This document shows, in pieces, positions 1 through 7,188 of a DNA stretch of 32,517 bases. Every line of letters starts with the position of its first letter. Positions within the stretch are counted from its first letter, which is position 1. The stretch is from Pseudovibrio sp. JCM 19062 (GTDB lineage: Bacteria > Pseudomonadota > Alphaproteobacteria > Rhizobiales > Stappiaceae). The stretch is from NCBI GenBank assembly GCA_001310715.1, contig BAXV01000044.1:1-32517 (forward strand), given 5' to 3'. Made by a program: the position numbers and the translations under genes. The notes under the pieces were generated by a model. It was given only the letters and a program-made list of their open reading frames with translations. It made no database searches and was not told the origin of the DNA.

Positions 1-783
1 GTCACATCTGGCGGCGCTCCAGTTTCTCCTCCTGCCGGTCAAGGCTCATCTGGCGGCGCACCTGCTGTACCTCAACGGGGGCAACAGTCATGGAGTATGT
101 TTGAAGGTTCAAAGGCATTTGGAGACGCACCCATGGCTCGACAAAAGGGCCAGAGGGTATCTGACGGTATAAACTTGGCTTCCCCAGCAAGTGAATTGAA
201 TAGCGATAGGTTTGATGCCGAAATGCGTTTGCAAGAGTCTGATTTCTGGCGGCGATACAGCGCAAATAATCCGATTCATCAGCGTGGAACTCCAATGGCA
301 ATCCAACAGGATTTTGAAACTAATAAACAAAACACATTAGAGTCAGCAGAAGACATTAAAGATAACAGTGAGAACGTCAGATATGCTCGCGACCAGCTTT
401 TGAGTTTCGAAAATCCGCAAACTGCTTTGCAAACTGGTGGCCAATTCGTTCGGAGTGTTTTTGGAGAATTTAAAGAATACTTGGGATTGCAGCAGCAAGG
501 ATCTGATTATGACGTAAACCGTGTTTCAGAGAAATTGCAGACAAAATATGATCTCAATGAAAGCAGTGCTAATTACCTATCCTTGAGATTAATGGGGCGT
601 GATGAAGAAGCTGAAGCGGCTAAAAATGAAGTTGCCCACGATTTTGCAGCTGACCGCCAATTAGGAGATAAGGTGATATCAGTGCTGGATTACGCTGCAT
701 CCTCGCCAGTGAGCTTCCCAGAAGCTATGAGGCCGTTAATGGGATACTTCGGAGCGGTCAAAGGCTATGAGGTAAACAAGTAA
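1..783 (+). CDS. C-terminal end of a probable TraG-like mating-pair stabilisation protein (partial)
   Basis: The frame is open from the first base, so the gene begins outside the window; the internal ATG at 97 is not a convincing start. About 260 residues are visible. They begin with a Gly/Pro/Ser/Gln-rich low-complexity linker and continue as a soluble, charged, mostly helical tail without membrane segments. I do not recognise a diagnostic motif. The TraG assignment rests on position: in SXT/R391 and IncC elements traG is the last gene of the F-H-G block, just before the exclusion and regulatory genes, as here. In that family TraG acts in the donor envelope in pilus assembly and mating-pair stabilisation, and its C-terminal part is the partner recognised by Eex. 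It could instead be another accessory transfer protein. Confidence 0.45.
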   Translation, partial: VTSGGAPVSPPAGQGSSGGAPAVPQRGQQSWSMFEGSKAFGDAPMARQKGQRVSDGINLASPASELNSDRFDAEMRLQESDFWRRYSANNPIHQRGTPMAIQQDFETNKQNTLESAEDIKDNSENVRYARDQLLSFENPQTALQTGGQFVRSVFGEFKEYLGLQQQGSDYDVNRVSEKLQTKYDLNESSANYLSLRLMGRDEEAEAAKNEVAHDFAADRQLGDKVISVLDYAASSPVSFPEAMRPLMGYFGAVKGYEVNK

Positions 784-789
784 TATAAA

Positions 790-822
790 AGTGGAGTGTA
801 TGAGATCATGGTACACTCCACT
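790..822. terminator. Hairpin between convergent genes
   Basis: A perfect 11-bp inverted repeat (AGTGGAGTGTA at 790-800 and its complement at 812-822) encloses an 11-base loop. It begins 6 bases after the stop of the left-hand gene. Read on the minus strand the stem is followed by TTTTATATTA, so it fits a terminator for the minus-strand gene at 863-1183 and may also stop plus-strand transcripts. Confidence 0.6.
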
Positions 823-862
823 TACGATTCAACAGAGATACCCCTCGGACTCCGTTAAGCTA

Positions 863-1183
863 CTACGATGTTGGGAAATTTGCGTTGCTTGTAGGGTGAT
901 AATGGAAGGTTCCATCGGATGGAGCGTGTACCGAATAGCCCAATTCGTTGAAGGGTTGAATTGAGTTCGGAGCCTCACAGCCATTTTCTAAATCATTGAT
1001 AAGACCAGTTTCCGCAGCGCATAGCTCACTTTTATCGAAATCGACCAAGAAAATATCTCTGAACACTTTCGCAATGATGGCAAATGCGAATGGGAACAAG
1101 GCGCCATCAACATGCCCAGTGCTCAACACCAAAATCGCAATCAAAATGTAGGCCTGCCAACAAGTAATTAAACGCAACAACAT
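863..1183 (-). CDS. Small inner-membrane protein, entry-exclusion (Eex) candidate
   Basis: Minus-strand gene of 106 codons. I start it at the ATG at 1183 because GGAGA lies 7 bases upstream; the frame is open further back to 1327 but without a comparable ribosome binding site. Residues about 5-45 form two hydrophobic stretches (RLITCWQAYILIAILVL and GALFPFAFAIIAKV) and the last 60 residues are polar, with two Cys. SXT/R391 elements carry a small inner-membrane Eex protein beside traG whose C-terminal part blocks redundant transfer by recognising donor TraG. Size, topology and position fit that role; I cannot confirm it from sequence similarity. It converges with the left-hand gene and ends at the hairpin at 790-822. 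Confidence 0.45.
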   Translation of the reverse strand: MLLRLITCWQAYILIAILVLSTGHVDGALFPFAFAIIAKVFRDIFLVDFDKSELCAAETGLINDLENGCEAPNSIQPFNELGYSVHAPSDGTFHYHPTSNANFPTS

Positions 1184-1327
1184 AACGCCATCTCCGATAT
1201 AGTGTAATTGTAATATATCAAACCCTAGATTGTAAACAGTAGATGGAGTTAGATTCGGAGATATCTCCAAGTAATACGTAAGGTGCATTTCCGACATTGC
1301 TAGGTTGACCAATAGGGAAATATTCAC

Positions 1328-1642
1328 AACTAAGCTAAATTTGCCTATAAGATGAAGTTAATTCAAATCGAATTTGAAATAAAATTTAATTACAGAAGAT
1401 AATTGCGAGATGGCAATTATATTTGAAATTATGTGTCACGTTTGTTGCACCGTAACATAGCTAACCGCTTCAAACCTTCAAAAGCTAAACTTAATATGCG
1501 TGATGCAAGAAATAAATTAAATTAAATTAGTGGTAGATAAAAACGCGGGAGCATCCTGTAGTTGACACCCGCAATCTAACGCAACTAACTGACCCTCAAA
1601 TATTGACAAATATTATTGTCTTTCTTGGTCAGGAAACCAGAT
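1328..1642. promoter_or_regulatory. AT-rich control region with several palindromes
   Basis: No gene is visible in these 315 bases between the divergent Eex candidate and the regulatory operon. Four dyad symmetries stand out: TTCAAATCGAATTTGAA (1362-1378), ATAATTGC-N6-GCAATTAT (1399-1420), GCGGG-N18-CCCGC (about 1543-1570), and GACAA-N6-TTGTC (1605-1620). Consensus -35-like TTGACA hexamers lie at 1562-1567 and 1603-1608, the second one overlapping the last palindrome. No good -10 hexamer accompanies either. These look like operators and promoters for the downstream operon, plausibly bound by its first product, the Ner-like protein. Confidence 0.5.
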
Positions 1643-1927
1643 ATGAATGCACTGGATGTTGTCCCTAAAGATCCGGATGAAATCCCAAAAGATCGAAAGG
1701 GTAGAGTTGCTTGGCTAAAGTATCGTTTGTCTTTGAATGACTATACGATCAAGAAGCTTGCTGACGAGAATGATGTCACGAGGCAAGCTATGAGCGCTGC
1801 ATTGTCTAAACCAACGATGAAACTTCGATCCGCAATAGAACATGCGGTGAAAATGCCCGCATCGAAAATATGGCCAGAACAAGTTCCCTCTTTCATGGAT
1901 ACTTATAAGCCGGAAGAAGGTTCATGA
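1643..1927 (+). CDS. Ner/Nlp-type helix-turn-helix regulator
   Basis: Protein of 94 residues. I chose the ATG at 1643 because AGGAAA ends 6 bases before it; a TTG at 1616 would fall inside a palindrome and lacks a binding site. The body reads as the Ner/Nlp family of phage-Mu-type DNA-binding proteins: W-x-K-x-R-L, a helix-turn-helix around residues 27-50 (YTIKKLADENDVTRQAMSAA) and the family's terminal P-x-x-I-W-P motif at about residues 71-79. IncC plasmids encode a Ner-like repressor (Acr2) upstream of the FlhDC-type activators acaDC, and this gene is in the equivalent place. It probably represses its own operon and so the activators. Its stop overlaps the next start (ATGA), which indicates translational coupling. 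Confidence 0.75.
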   Translation: MNALDVVPKDPDEIPKDRKGRVAWLKYRLSLNDYTIKKLADENDVTRQAMSAALSKPTMKLRSAIEHAVKMPASKIWPEQVPSFMDTYKPEEGS

Positions 1928-2484
1928 AATTCACTCAAGTAGTCTATAAGACGCACTACTGCGTCTACTCTGCTTTGATTATCGTTCTTCTGTCCGTTTA
2001 TCCTGCTGCTGCCTTAGACCTCAATGGTACGATATTTTCGAAGGTTGGAGAGGAGCAACGGATAGACCCATTCCTGCTTTATGCTGTTGCTCTGGCTGAA
2101 TCTGCAAAAAGTGTTGGGAAGGGGAACATTGCACCTTCAATCTGGGCCTTACGAGCTCCTAGTGGTGCTGTGTATCCGTTTAGTTTGAAACAGGCTCGAT
2201 CAGAGCTTGCTCGCCTTACTGATGAGCATGGAAAGATGGTCGACGTAGGTCTAATGCAGGTCAATCTGCGTTGGCATGGGCATCGCGTAAAGCATCCTTC
2301 AGAGCTATTGGATCCATTGGTGAACATTGAGGTTGGCGCGCAGATCCTGGTTGAGGCGATACTTTCAGCGTCAGGTGATATCGAATTGGGTATAGGAAGA
2401 TATCACACATGGGCTGATGAAGTCCGAGCACGAAACTACGGTCAACGTGTCCTTGCGATCTGGCGAAATATACAGGGCAAATAG
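1924..2484 (+). CDS. Exported lytic transglycosylase (SLT domain)
   Basis: Protein of 186 residues with a signal peptide at about 1-30 (positive N-region, hydrophobic ALIIVLLSVYPAAA core). The remainder is a soluble lytic transglycosylase fold. The catalytic glutamate is E59 in YAVALAES, followed by the GLMQVN motif at 109-114 and GIGRYH at 156-161. Such enzymes cleave peptidoglycan between N-acetylmuramic acid and N-acetylglucosamine to open a path for the transfer apparatus. It overlaps the Ner-like gene by four bases and is followed directly by the FlhD-like gene. A transglycosylase inside the activator operon is also found in SXT/IncC elements. The frame is intact and the start is the ATG of the ATGA overlap. 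Confidence 0.85.
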   Translation: MKFTQVVYKTHYCVYSALIIVLLSVYPAAALDLNGTIFSKVGEEQRIDPFLLYAVALAESAKSVGKGNIAPSIWALRAPSGAVYPFSLKQARSELARLTDEHGKMVDVGLMQVNLRWHGHRVKHPSELLDPLVNIEVGAQILVEAILSASGDIELGIGRYHTWADEVRARNYGQRVLAIWRNIQGK

Positions 2485-2814
2485 ATGGCCTTTTCTGAGA
2501 TCACTGAAAGCTTGGATAAGAAAGCTAATGAACTCTATAAAGCCCGAGTTCCTCGTGACTTGTGTGACTTTGAGTTGGCGATGTGGTTTAGGCTGCGTAA
2601 AGCTGCCCATATTGGTGCAACACAAATCCTTAACCTGTCCAGCAGAGCAATTCGTTCTTTAAGCAAACTTGATGACTACCACCTTGAACTGTTGTCGAAG
2701 GGAGGGTGGTTGTCTTTCGGCTTAACGCTCGACGATTTTGACTTGCATAAGGTACTTGGCGACAGGAACAGCGCAAATATGTTCGTGGAGGATATTGCAG
2801 TTTCAGAGCATTAG
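2485..2814 (+). CDS. FlhD-like transcriptional activator subunit (SetD/AcaD-like)
   Basis: Protein of 109 residues starting immediately after the transglycosylase stop codon, with ACAGGG as binding site. By eye, residues 28-90 (FELAMWFRLRKAAHIGATQI onward to the LSFGLTLDDFDLHKVL segment) follow the E. coli FlhD pattern: an opening hydrophobic helix, A-x-x-x-L-x-I/L-S, L-x-x-L, a second helix ending in a small loop, and the hydrophobic strand V/L-x-F-x-F/L. FlhD-type proteins form dimers that join FlhC in a D4C2 activator. In SXT (SetCD) and IncC (AcaCD) the complex is the master activator of conjugation. The gene is intact, and its stop overlaps the GTG of the next gene (TAGTG). Confidence 0.7.
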   Translation: MAFSEITESLDKKANELYKARVPRDLCDFELAMWFRLRKAAHIGATQILNLSSRAIRSLSKLDDYHLELLSKGGWLSFGLTLDDFDLHKVLGDRNSANMFVEDIAVSEH

Positions 2815-3671
2815 TGCGCAACTACTGGCAGGTTCTGAAGATTGCGGTTGATCATGATATAGAGCTTGCCAGTCAATTGTGTGGTGTGTCTCCAGCGATA
2901 ATGCAGAAGCTTTCAATGGTGTCGCTTTCTGAGTTGTGTGTTATCGCGAGTAAGGTGGACTGTAAGCTATCGTTACGCTTTTCTGAGCAGATCATCTTTG
3001 ACATTCTCAATTTACAAAACCGCAAGCAGGAAGAACCAGTAAGGTGCTCAACTCCTGAACTGCTGGACGCCGAAGCGGATCTTGTTGCAAGAAAAACATT
3101 GCAGATGTTGACCAGCTGGATAACGAGGTTCGGTAATGCCTCAGGAGAGATTTCGGCGCGGGTCAATGCCGACATGTCCAGCTGGAAAAAGAAAGCTGTG
3201 GCTCGGTATCTTCTCGTTGCGGGGTTCTCTATCGACGCAGTAATCCCACACGTTGGTATGGGTGCCACTTCTATCAGAAATCTATATGACGACATGAGTC
3301 CGGAGACGGTACGGTTGGCGGAGGCCAGGAAGAAACGTGGAGACTACAAAAACGTTCTTTGCAATGCTGGTGATCTAATGCTCGCCGGTTTGGGGGCGCT
3401 CTGTTATCGCACGTATTTGTGCGGGGATATCGAAACAAAAGGTATCGATATCCCGACCTTGTGCAGGGCTTTTAAACTCTATACAGCCTCGCTCCGAGAG
3501 TGGCCTGCACGGTCGGATGGATGGCGCATTAATGCGATGCCGGTGCTGCATTCTTTACTGCTTCATATCGTCAATTCTGATGCATGGATAGATGAATGCC
3601 CTTCATGCGAAACAGATTATTACATGTATCTTGATCAGAGCAGCTACAAGAGCTGCCCCTTCTGCAAATAG
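2814..3671 (+). CDS. FlhD-FlhC fusion activator (SetC/AcaC-like, with an extra FlhD-like domain)
   Basis: Protein of 285 residues, about 90 longer than typical FlhC. It starts at the GTG overlapping the previous stop. The C-terminal part, from about residue 85, is FlhC-like: a helical domain with RNLYDDM (where FlhC has LYKEL), AFKLY (where FlhC has AYRLY), and a terminal zinc site C262-x2-C265 ... C281-x2-C284. Residues 3-66 (from NYWQVLKIAVDHDIELASQL to the SLRFSEQIIFDIL segment) match the FlhD pattern a second time. The protein therefore looks like a D-C fusion partnered by a separate D subunit. Its expected role is activation of transfer promoters. Identity to known SetC/AcaC needs alignment; the zinc site and operon position make the FlhC part secure. 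Confidence 0.75.
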   Translation: MRNYWQVLKIAVDHDIELASQLCGVSPAIMQKLSMVSLSELCVIASKVDCKLSLRFSEQIIFDILNLQNRKQEEPVRCSTPELLDAEADLVARKTLQMLTSWITRFGNASGEISARVNADMSSWKKKAVARYLLVAGFSIDAVIPHVGMGATSIRNLYDDMSPETVRLAEARKKRGDYKNVLCNAGDLMLAGLGALCYRTYLCGDIETKGIDIPTLCRAFKLYTASLREWPARSDGWRINAMPVLHSLLLHIVNSDAWIDECPSCETDYYMYLDQSSYKSCPFCK

Positions 3672-4524
3672 AAACCTGGGCAGTTGATGGCACTTGATCA
3701 TCCGTAGCAAGTCTATCCTGACATTTGTTGATGCACCTATCTTCACAGAAGTTCCGACTGTGATCCAACAGGTGTGTCTACGGTTCATGCTTGGGAAGTG
3801 ACCGGGACGTTTAGACTGGTAAACCAAATCAATAGTGTGCGTTATGGTTTTAAGCAGGTTTGCAAGCAATCAATGGCTCGCCCCAATACCGACGTAAATT
3901 CGATCTCGGTTGGCAGAAATTTTTCAATCATAAACGATTGCTTTTCTCATGATGCTTAGGGCGAACGACTTTTGAACAGTGCCAATGGGGTTGAGGCATT
4001 ACCTATGACCCTCTGCTTTCCTAGATAGTGTTTCAGTCCTTCATGTCCTGACAGACAAGAGCCTGCGCTGCAATATTTGAGCGGTGTGGTGTGTAAATCT
4101 TCTAGGTGAAAAGCGAAATCGTAGGGCGCTGGATTTGCAAGTTTTGATGTCATTCGTAGACACTAACTTGCTGCAGATATGCTCATTGCAAAGCGTGCTA
4201 TCCGCGCAGGAAGATAGCTAAGATGAGGCAGGCAGGATGTGTATACATAATACCATAATAGGACATTTCACTCCAAATATATGTGGAAATATATGGACCA
4301 AATACAAATAGAAGCAGACAAACTAACTACATCTAGTTTTAGTTCCAAATATATGTGGAAATAAGCCAACGGAATACGAATGTATAGGCTGAATACATAC
4401 TTTCAGTAGCTTAAGTTCCACATATATCTGGAAATTATGCTAGAAAAATGGAAAAATACCACCTAAGGTTTATCTGAGTAAATATGGTTGTAATTTCCAG
4501 ATAGATAGTAATGTGGAAAATGAA
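3672..4524. other. Gene-free region, oriT candidate
   Basis: These 853 bases hold no convincing gene; a 61-codon open frame at 3774-3959 and some minus-strand frames lack binding sites and family features. The left 500 bases show little structure apart from an inverted repeat GCTATC-N10-GATAGC at 4197-4218. The right 250 bases become AT-rich and carry the regularly spaced palindromes described separately. In IncC and SXT elements oriT lies in a non-coding stretch beside mobI, and the gene that follows here is MobI-like. I infer that oriT and the mobI promoter are here. No nic site can be named from sequence alone. Confidence 0.4.
4271..4518. repeat. Array of palindromic TTCCA-N8-TGGAA sites
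   Basis: Three palindromes of the form TTCCAnATATATnTGGAA start at 4271 (first base changed to C), 4343 and 4416, so they are 72 and 73 bases apart. A fourth, looser pair of half-sites (TTCCA at 4495-4499 and TGGAA at 4514-4518, 14 bases apart) overlaps the ribosome binding site of the gene starting at 4525. The spacers of the first two units also resemble each other (AATACAAAT / AATACGAAT, and ACAT...TAG before the next site), so the unit is about 72 bp long. These look like operator, iteron or oriT accessory-protein sites. Confidence 0.75.
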
Positions 4525-5061
4525 ATGAATTATGATGTCGAAGAATTGACAACTAAAAAGGACGATAATGCCGCAGAAGCGCGCCTTAAATACCTTGTAA
4601 ACGACAGGGCGCGGACAGAAACACGACAAGCCGAAATTATGGCATGGGTAGATGCCGAGTTGCGCGCAATATTGATTGAAGGGCAGGCCGAAGCCGATTG
4701 GTTTTGGAAAACCCACAAAGCCGCACGCAATGAAAAAGACGTAGAGTTAGCAACGTTTGGCACGCGAGTCCGGTTGGTAAAACAAACGACGTTTTCAGCA
4801 GAATGGTTTCGGAACCGCTACATGAAGTCGGCGGGTGGGACCACAAAAGTTTTCTCGACATATTTGAGCAAGCCGAAAGGCTTTAAGTACAATATGAACT
4901 CCTTCAGGGCAGCACTGGATTGGGAGCTGGAAATGATTGAATTCATCGAGCCCCGGTATGCGCTATTGCGCAAGAGAGCCGCTGCACTTACGACCATTCG
5001 CAAGACCGTTCAGGTCATTGAGAAGTGTCGCACGGACTCCTCAAGGAGGATTGATATGTGA
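4525..5061 (+). CDS. mobI: MobI-like oriT mobilisation protein
   Basis: Protein of 178 residues. I prefer ATG 4525, with GGAAAA upstream; GTG 4513 in the same frame has no binding site. It is soluble and highly charged, with no signal peptide. The segment with FWKTHKAARN (about residues 54-63), then FGTRVR, EWFRNRY, KVFSTYLSKPKGFKY and WELEMIE resembles what I recall of MobI(A/C)-type proteins. In IncC and SXT elements these are needed together with TraI to start transfer from the adjacent oriT. The position just after a non-coding, repeat-bearing region supports this. It heads an operon running to 8098, and the fourth palindrome half-site covers its translation start, which suggests autoregulation. 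The name rests on remembered family patterns, not on a search. Confidence 0.6.
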   Translation: MNYDVEELTTKKDDNAAEARLKYLVNDRARTETRQAEIMAWVDAELRAILIEGQAEADWFWKTHKAARNEKDVELATFGTRVRLVKQTTFSAEWFRNRYMKSAGGTTKVFSTYLSKPKGFKYNMNSFRAALDWELEMIEFIEPRYALLRKRAAALTTIRKTVQVIEKCRTDSSRRIDM

Positions 5062-5285
5062 AGCACTCCGTCACGCGGTTGGTTCAACACGCCAAAGATA
5101 AGCGTATTCAAGATCGTCGAAAACAAGGTCAGCTAGAGCACAGCATCTTTGAAAAAGAGGCGGCGCGGTATCTTAGTGAGAAGGCCGTGTTGCAACGGCG
5201 TGCGGATCAACGTCTGCACAAAATCATTATGTGGTGCTTATGGCTGTTACCCTGGATACCGCTCATTATTTTTTTTAAGGCTTAG
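5058..5285 (+). CDS. Small tail-anchored membrane protein of unknown function
   Basis: Protein of 75 residues starting at GTG 5058, which overlaps the mobI stop codon; AAGGAGGA at 5043-5050 is a very strong binding site 7 bases upstream and decides this start. The first 55 residues are basic and probably helical, and the C-terminal end is a single hydrophobic segment (IIMWCLWLLPWIPLIIFF), so the protein is likely anchored in the inner membrane with a cytoplasmic domain. I recognise no family. Its place between mobI and the nuclease operon suggests an accessory role in DNA transfer or maintenance. Confidence 0.65.
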   Translation: MKHSVTRLVQHAKDKRIQDRRKQGQLEHSIFEKEAARYLSEKAVLQRRADQRLHKIIMWCLWLLPWIPLIIFFKA

Positions 5286-5293
5286 ATTTGGTC

Positions 5294-5703
5294 ATGAGTT
5301 TACCCTCCAAAACAAGATGGCATGAGCATGTAGAACTGGCCCTTCTTTGCTGGGATGAATGTAGCGCCGACTGTGATGGCATGACCGCGATAATTTCACA
5401 TCATCTAAGACGTGCAAGTGTCTCCCACACATGTGTTCAAGGTGGGTTGTATGACCGAACAACGGGTGATCTCGTTGCCCCACATTTTTGGATCTGCCTT
5501 AATGATGAGTACTTAATTGATCTCCGCGCAAGGAAGTGGCTTGGAGAAGATGAGATGGTCCACATGGTGTATTCCACCCAAACACTTATCCGAACGTCCA
5601 CTACGCCGGGAAAGCAGTGGTCGACATCGGTTACGACGTAGAAACGCTAGAAGCCATAAGTGACTGGACCCTAGATAAATTGGAGATCCCAGATGCTGTT
5701 TGA
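5294..5703 (+). CDS. Conserved-looking hypothetical protein (frame interrupted)
   Basis: The start is ATG 5294, or TTG 5288, which has AAGG 7 bases upstream. The first frame stops at 5641. Switching frame by one missing base near 5550 continues naturally through HPNTYPN, YAGKAVVDIGYD and DWTLDKLEIPDAV to a stop at 5703 that overlaps the next start. The joined protein is about 137 residues, soluble and Cys-rich, with APHFWICLNDEYLIDLRARKW around residues 69-90 (a H-x-W ... I-D-x-R-A-R pattern). The pattern is suggestive of an enzymatic fold, but I cannot name a family. The frameshift is most likely a sequence error. Confidence 0.55.
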
Positions 5704-6297
5704 TGATACTGCTGCTTTTTGGATCTTTGCAGCAATCTGGGTCATTGCGATACTGTTGGCCGATCTGCGAGGTGGTACTCTACATGCAGAATTTATGCGT
5801 TGGTCATACAAGGAGCAACTTCCAGCTATCATTGGCGACTCTATCCTGGTTGGTTCTGAAGTTGAATTAGAAGGCACTCTCGGAGCCGGAAAACTAGAAG
5901 TGTGTGGCCGAGCTGACCAAATTATGCGGACCAATGACGATCAGTATTTTCCGGTTGATACTAAATTGCGGCGTTCACATCGAGTGAGTGAAGATGACCG
6001 TATCCAGCTGTCAATCTATGATCAGCTGATGAACGAAGGCCAATATCAGCTACATGCAACTTTGGGTTCATCCGGACAGTTGTTTATAACGATGGTGGCA
6101 AGACAGTCCAATATCACAAGGTTGAACTACTCGGAGCTGATCAGCTGAATGCTTTGTCTGATAGCGCGCTTCGACAGGTTGGCCTTGCGCCGGAGGTCAA
6201 TACTGATGAGCAGGAACACAAAGAGGTGGATAATGACCTCTCACCGCATAACGACTATCGAGGTTCGTTAAATTTTCGCCTGTGCGCTAAATTTTAA
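5693..6297 (+). CDS. Membrane-anchored PD-(D/E)XK nuclease, Cas4-like
   Basis: Joined protein of about 201 residues; one base is missing near 6055-6062, after which the frame continues YGFIRTVVYNDG-like ... KTVQYHKVELLGADQL to the stop at 6297. ATG 5693 has GGAGA upstream. Motifs of the PD-(D/E)XK superfamily as in Cas4/RecB nucleases are visible: GRADQ with D75, then PVDTK with D89 and K91, then DRIQLSIY (Q105, Y109). The four Cys ligands of an iron-sulfur cluster seen in many Cas4 proteins are absent. Residues 8-23 form a hydrophobic segment, so the enzyme appears tethered to the inner membrane. In the operon between MobI and ParB-like genes it may process transferred or incoming DNA. Substrate is unknown. 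Confidence 0.7.
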
Positions 6298-6308
6298 CTC
6301 TGGTTTGA

Positions 6309-7184
6309 ATGAACGAGGGAAGAAGAGCGGTGTCTACTCCAGATCAAAAGAGAAGCGAAGAACGCGGTCACTGGTGGCCATGGTTGTTGGCTCTGACCAT
6401 TGTAATCCAAACTGGTTTTGTGGTTGTTGCACTGCGGACGGTCTACACGGTTGAACAGCAAACTGAGACGTTGAGAAGTCTTGATAGCGAGCTCTTTCAA
6501 CTACGGAGTGTGGTGGATTCGAATGCAGTCAAAAAGAACGAACTTGGCTCTATGATCGAGTCTACCATTTTGTCTATGGCTGCAGCTCGTGAAGCTGAAA
6601 CCCAAGCAGCCCTCTATGCGCAGTGGCCGCTTGCAGACGACGACACAAGTGGACGACGAATATATGGAAACGTTGGAGCACGTTTTACCATTGTTGAGTA
6701 CACCGACCTTGAATGCCCGTTTTGTAAAAAGTTCCATGAGACACCAAAGCGTATTGTTGAAGGGGCTAAGGGCAATGTGAACTGGCAACTCAAACACTTG
6801 CCGCTCGACTTTCACAACCCTGCAGCAAAGCAGCAAGCCGTTGCAGCAGAATGTGTTCGTGAGCAAAAAGGGAACAAGGGTTTTTGGGTCTTCATGAACG
6901 AAGTTTTCCGCCATTCGAAAGGCAATGGGCAGGGGGTTAGCAACCTTCTAAAATTGACGCAAGATGTTGGTGCAAATGTTGAACAGATCAAGTCCTGCAT
7001 GCAAAGCGGAAGAGCAATCCAGATAGTTGAAAATGATTTACGGCGTGCCAATGAACTTAACCTTAGGTCAACGCCTTCTTCATTTGTCGTCGACAACCAG
7101 TCCGGCATCAGCATCCCACTGAATGGAGCGCAACCCTATGAGGCTGTGGTTGCAATTATCAGACGATTGGCTGCAAGGGGGTAA
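6309..7184 (+). CDS. Membrane-anchored DsbA-like thiol:disulfide oxidoreductase
   Basis: Intact protein of up to 291 residues. A transmembrane anchor lies at about 22-45 (after HWWPW), followed by a helical spacer likely to be coiled coil (about 48-75) and a DsbA/thioredoxin-like domain from residue 117. The active site is C136-P-F-C139 in YTDLECPFCKKFHE, and a later T-P in RSTPSSFVVD gives the cis-proline loop. Such proteins act on the periplasmic side and oxidise cysteines of exported proteins. The start is uncertain: ATG 6309 has a weak binding site and GTG 6330 is preceded by AGGGA. The ParB-like gene follows 4 bases after the stop. Together with DsbC at 30853 it gives this element its own disulfide machinery. 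Confidence 0.85.
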   Translation: MNEGRRAVSTPDQKRSEERGHWWPWLLALTIVIQTGFVVVALRTVYTVEQQTETLRSLDSELFQLRSVVDSNAVKKNELGSMIESTILSMAAAREAETQAALYAQWPLADDDTSGRRIYGNVGARFTIVEYTDLECPFCKKFHETPKRIVEGAKGNVNWQLKHLPLDFHNPAAKQQAVAAECVREQKGNKGFWVFMNEVFRHSKGNGQGVSNLLKLTQDVGANVEQIKSCMQSGRAIQIVENDLRRANELNLRSTPSSFVVDNQSGISIPLNGAQPYEAVVAIIRRLAARG

Positions 7185-7188
7185 GGCA

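Noticed and set aside
3774..3959. A 61-codon plus-strand open frame in the oriT candidate region
   Set aside because: No binding site, no recognisable product, and it lies in a region whose other features are non-coding.
4271..4433. CRISPR array
   Set aside because: The repeats are short symmetric palindromes about 72 bp apart, and their spacers resemble each other. No cas operon is present; the Cas4-like nuclease alone does not make one.
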